The notes under the pieces: model-generated | Database searches by the model: none | What the model saw: only the letters and a program-made list of their open reading frames with translations | What the model was told of the DNA's origin: nothing | Assembly: GCA_003228495.1 (NCBI GenBank) | Contig: QIDY01000111.1 | Span: 1-7,398 of the forward strand | Source of the DNA: Nitrospirota bacterium | Lineage (GTDB): Bacteria; Nitrospirota; Nitrospiria; Nitrospirales; UBA8639 | Length of the DNA stretch: 7,398 nt | Direction of reading: 5' to 3' | Made by a program: the position numbers and the translations under genes | Shown: positions 6,403 to 7,398 of the stretch, piece after piece | Layout of the letters: each line of letters opens with the position of its first letter | Numbering within the stretch: the first letter of the stretch is position 1

Positions 6403-6507
6403 TTCTTATTTTTCCCCCAGTCTAAAGCTGCTTTCCTTGTGTGCGGTGTAGGTTGTACGAGTCATATGGGATGAAGAGAAAGGTAAATGCGAAGGAGGAC
6501 GACTGGC

Positions 6508-6591
6508 TTGCCACAGCATGGTATTCCTAGTATGCTCGTGGCTAAATTGCCTTTAGGGGTAGAAGAAAAACGGATTCATGGATATTCCTGA
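6508..6591 (+). CDS. Possible 27-residue leader ORF overlapping the pheA start
   Basis: TTG at 6508 follows AAGGAGG (6492-6498) at a spacing of nine bases. It opens a short frame of 27 codons ending at TGA 6589-6591, overlapping the pheA ATG by 14 bases. An in-frame ATG at 6487 would extend it to 34 residues. It contains no phenylalanine, so it is not a classic Phe attenuator peptide. If translated, it could couple ribosomes to pheA, whose own ribosome site is poor. The peptide has no recognised family. Confidence 0.2.
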   Translation: MPQHGIPSMLVAKLPLGVEEKRIHGYS

Positions 6592-7398
6592 CAATATTCA
6601 AGGGTGCCGGGAAGGAATTGATCGGCTTGATGATGAAATTCTCAAGCTGTTGAATGAACGCTCCCAATACGTGATTCAAGTCGGCCAACTGAAAAAACAA
6701 CAGGATGCCTCCGCGCATCTGCATACCCAAGGCCGGGAAGTGTCGATTGTGGAACGGCTCATGGCCCACAATCCTGGACCGTTTCCCAGCCAAGCGATTC
6801 GTCCGGTGTATCGGGAAATCATGTCGGCGTCGCTTTCGTTGGAAGGCACTCAAACGATTGCCTATTTAGGGCCGTCGGCGACGTTTACACATTTGGCGGC
6901 GATGCGGAAGTTTGGAGAATCTGCTGAATACTTGCCCGTGAATAGCATTAAGGATGTGTTCGATGATGTCGAACGAGGGCGCATGCGGTTTGGCGTGGTG
7001 CCGATTGAAAATTCCACTGAGGGCGTGGTCAATCATACCTTAGATTTGTTTGTGGATTCGCCGGTGTTAATCTATGGCGAGGTGATGCTGGAAATTTCCC
7101 ATCATTTTTTATCAAAAGCTCAAAAGATCGAAGACATCAAAACCGTCTATTCGCATCCCCATGCCATTGCACAATGTCGGAATTGGTTGGAAACTCATTT
7201 GCCTTCCGTATCGATTGCGGAGGAACCCAGTACGGCTTGCGCCGCCGAGCGGTGTGTGCACGATCCCACGGCTGGAGCGATTGCCTCAGAATTGGCGGCG
7301 CAATTATACGGCTTAACCATTTTGCGGCCTCGTATTGAAGATAACATTAATAATTTCACCAGATTTTTAATTCTGTCTCTTCGAGGTGCCGAACAGAC
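6578..7398 (+). CDS. pheA: Bifunctional chorismate mutase / prephenate dehydratase (P-protein), C-terminus outside window
   Basis: The first 273 codons are present and run off the right edge. The enzyme turns chorismate into prephenate and then phenylpyruvate in phenylalanine synthesis, in the cytoplasm. Residues 1-88 form an AroQ chorismate mutase: Arg11, Arg28 and Lys39 align with the E. coli active-site numbers, and Arg53-Glu54 correspond to the later Arg-Glu pair. Residues from about 94 are the prephenate dehydratase domain, with YLGPSATFTH at 96-105, GVVPIENSTEGVV at 139-151 and the catalytic TRF at 261-263. The regulatory ACT domain would lie beyond the window. ATG 6578 is the only possible start, because an in-frame TAG lies at 6560-6562. 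Its ribosome site is weak (AGAAG at 6561-6565), and a possible leader ORF overlaps the start. No defect is visible in the part present. Confidence 0.95.
   Translation, partial: MDIPDNIQGCREGIDRLDDEILKLLNERSQYVIQVGQLKKQQDASAHLHTQGREVSIVERLMAHNPGPFPSQAIRPVYREIMSASLSLEGTQTIAYLGPSATFTHLAAMRKFGESAEYLPVNSIKDVFDDVERGRMRFGVVPIENSTEGVVNHTLDLFVDSPVLIYGEVMLEISHHFLSKAQKIEDIKTVYSHPHAIAQCRNWLETHLPSVSIAEEPSTACAAERCVHDPTAGAIASELAAQLYGLTILRPRIEDNINNFTRFLILSLRGAEQ

Larger units (their letters stand above)
6276..6577. other. Intergenic region between the cytochrome operon and pheA
   Basis: These 302 bases hold a T-rich stretch (6375-6415) with a possible terminator and a decayed repeat copy, listed separately. 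Near pheA lies a strong ribosome-site sequence AAGGAGG (6492-6498) that is too far from the pheA start to serve it. A 38-codon ORF at 6335-6451 has no convincing ribosome site and reads through the T-rich stretch, so I do not call it a gene. No tRNA or recognisable promoter was found. Confidence 0.5.

Noticed and set aside
6335..6451. 38-codon plus-strand ORF after the dihaem cytochrome
   Set aside because: The ribosome site is too close to the start, and it runs through the T-rich stretch that looks like a terminator.
6542..6853. 103-codon minus-strand ORF
   Set aside because: Antisense shadow of pheA, whose plus-strand frame has clear active-site motifs.

Overview
The window carries six protein-coding genes of bacterial chromosomal type, two of them cut by the window edges. 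Organism: the base composition is near balanced. The gene mix comprises a FolD/PanB pair, a fused chorismate mutase/prephenate dehydratase, an outer-membrane porin with its own haem c site, and a dihaem cytochrome c. Outer-membrane barrels and a periplasmic cytochrome indicate a Gram-negative (diderm) respiratory bacterium. My best guess is Nitrospirota (Nitrospira-like), but this is inference from gene style and no marker gene here settles it.

Layout. 1-911 (minus) is the N-terminal ~300 residues of an exported beta-propeller protein of the SMP-30/NHL type. 912-1315 is a long non-coding region with a plausible minus-strand promoter and a hairpin ahead of folD. 1316-2998 (plus) is folD followed 18 bases later by panB, a likely two-gene operon. 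2997-3086 is a compact tract of degenerate 7-base repeats that also forms a perfect 14-base inverted repeat between convergent genes. 3097-3942 (minus) is a probable lipoprotein ending in a SHOCT-like helical hairpin. 4108-6275 (plus), divergent from the lipoprotein, is a two-gene electron-transfer unit: a single-haem porin-cytochrome followed 11 bases later by a dihaem periplasmic cytochrome c. 6276-6577 is non-coding, with a T-rich stretch that looks like a decayed copy of the 7-base repeat and a possible leader ORF. 6578-7398 (plus) is the start of pheA.

How the genes work together. FolD makes and interconverts 5,10-methylene-tetrahydrofolate, and PanB consumes that one-carbon donor in the first step of pantothenate synthesis, so the pair is functionally coherent. 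The porin-cytochrome resembles the Cyc2 architecture (signal peptide, one CXXCH close to the mature N-terminus, then a beta-barrel). Paired with a soluble dihaem cytochrome, it suggests a route for electrons across the outer membrane into the periplasm, or the reverse. That is the most interesting part of the window. PheA belongs to phenylalanine synthesis and is unrelated to the cytochromes.
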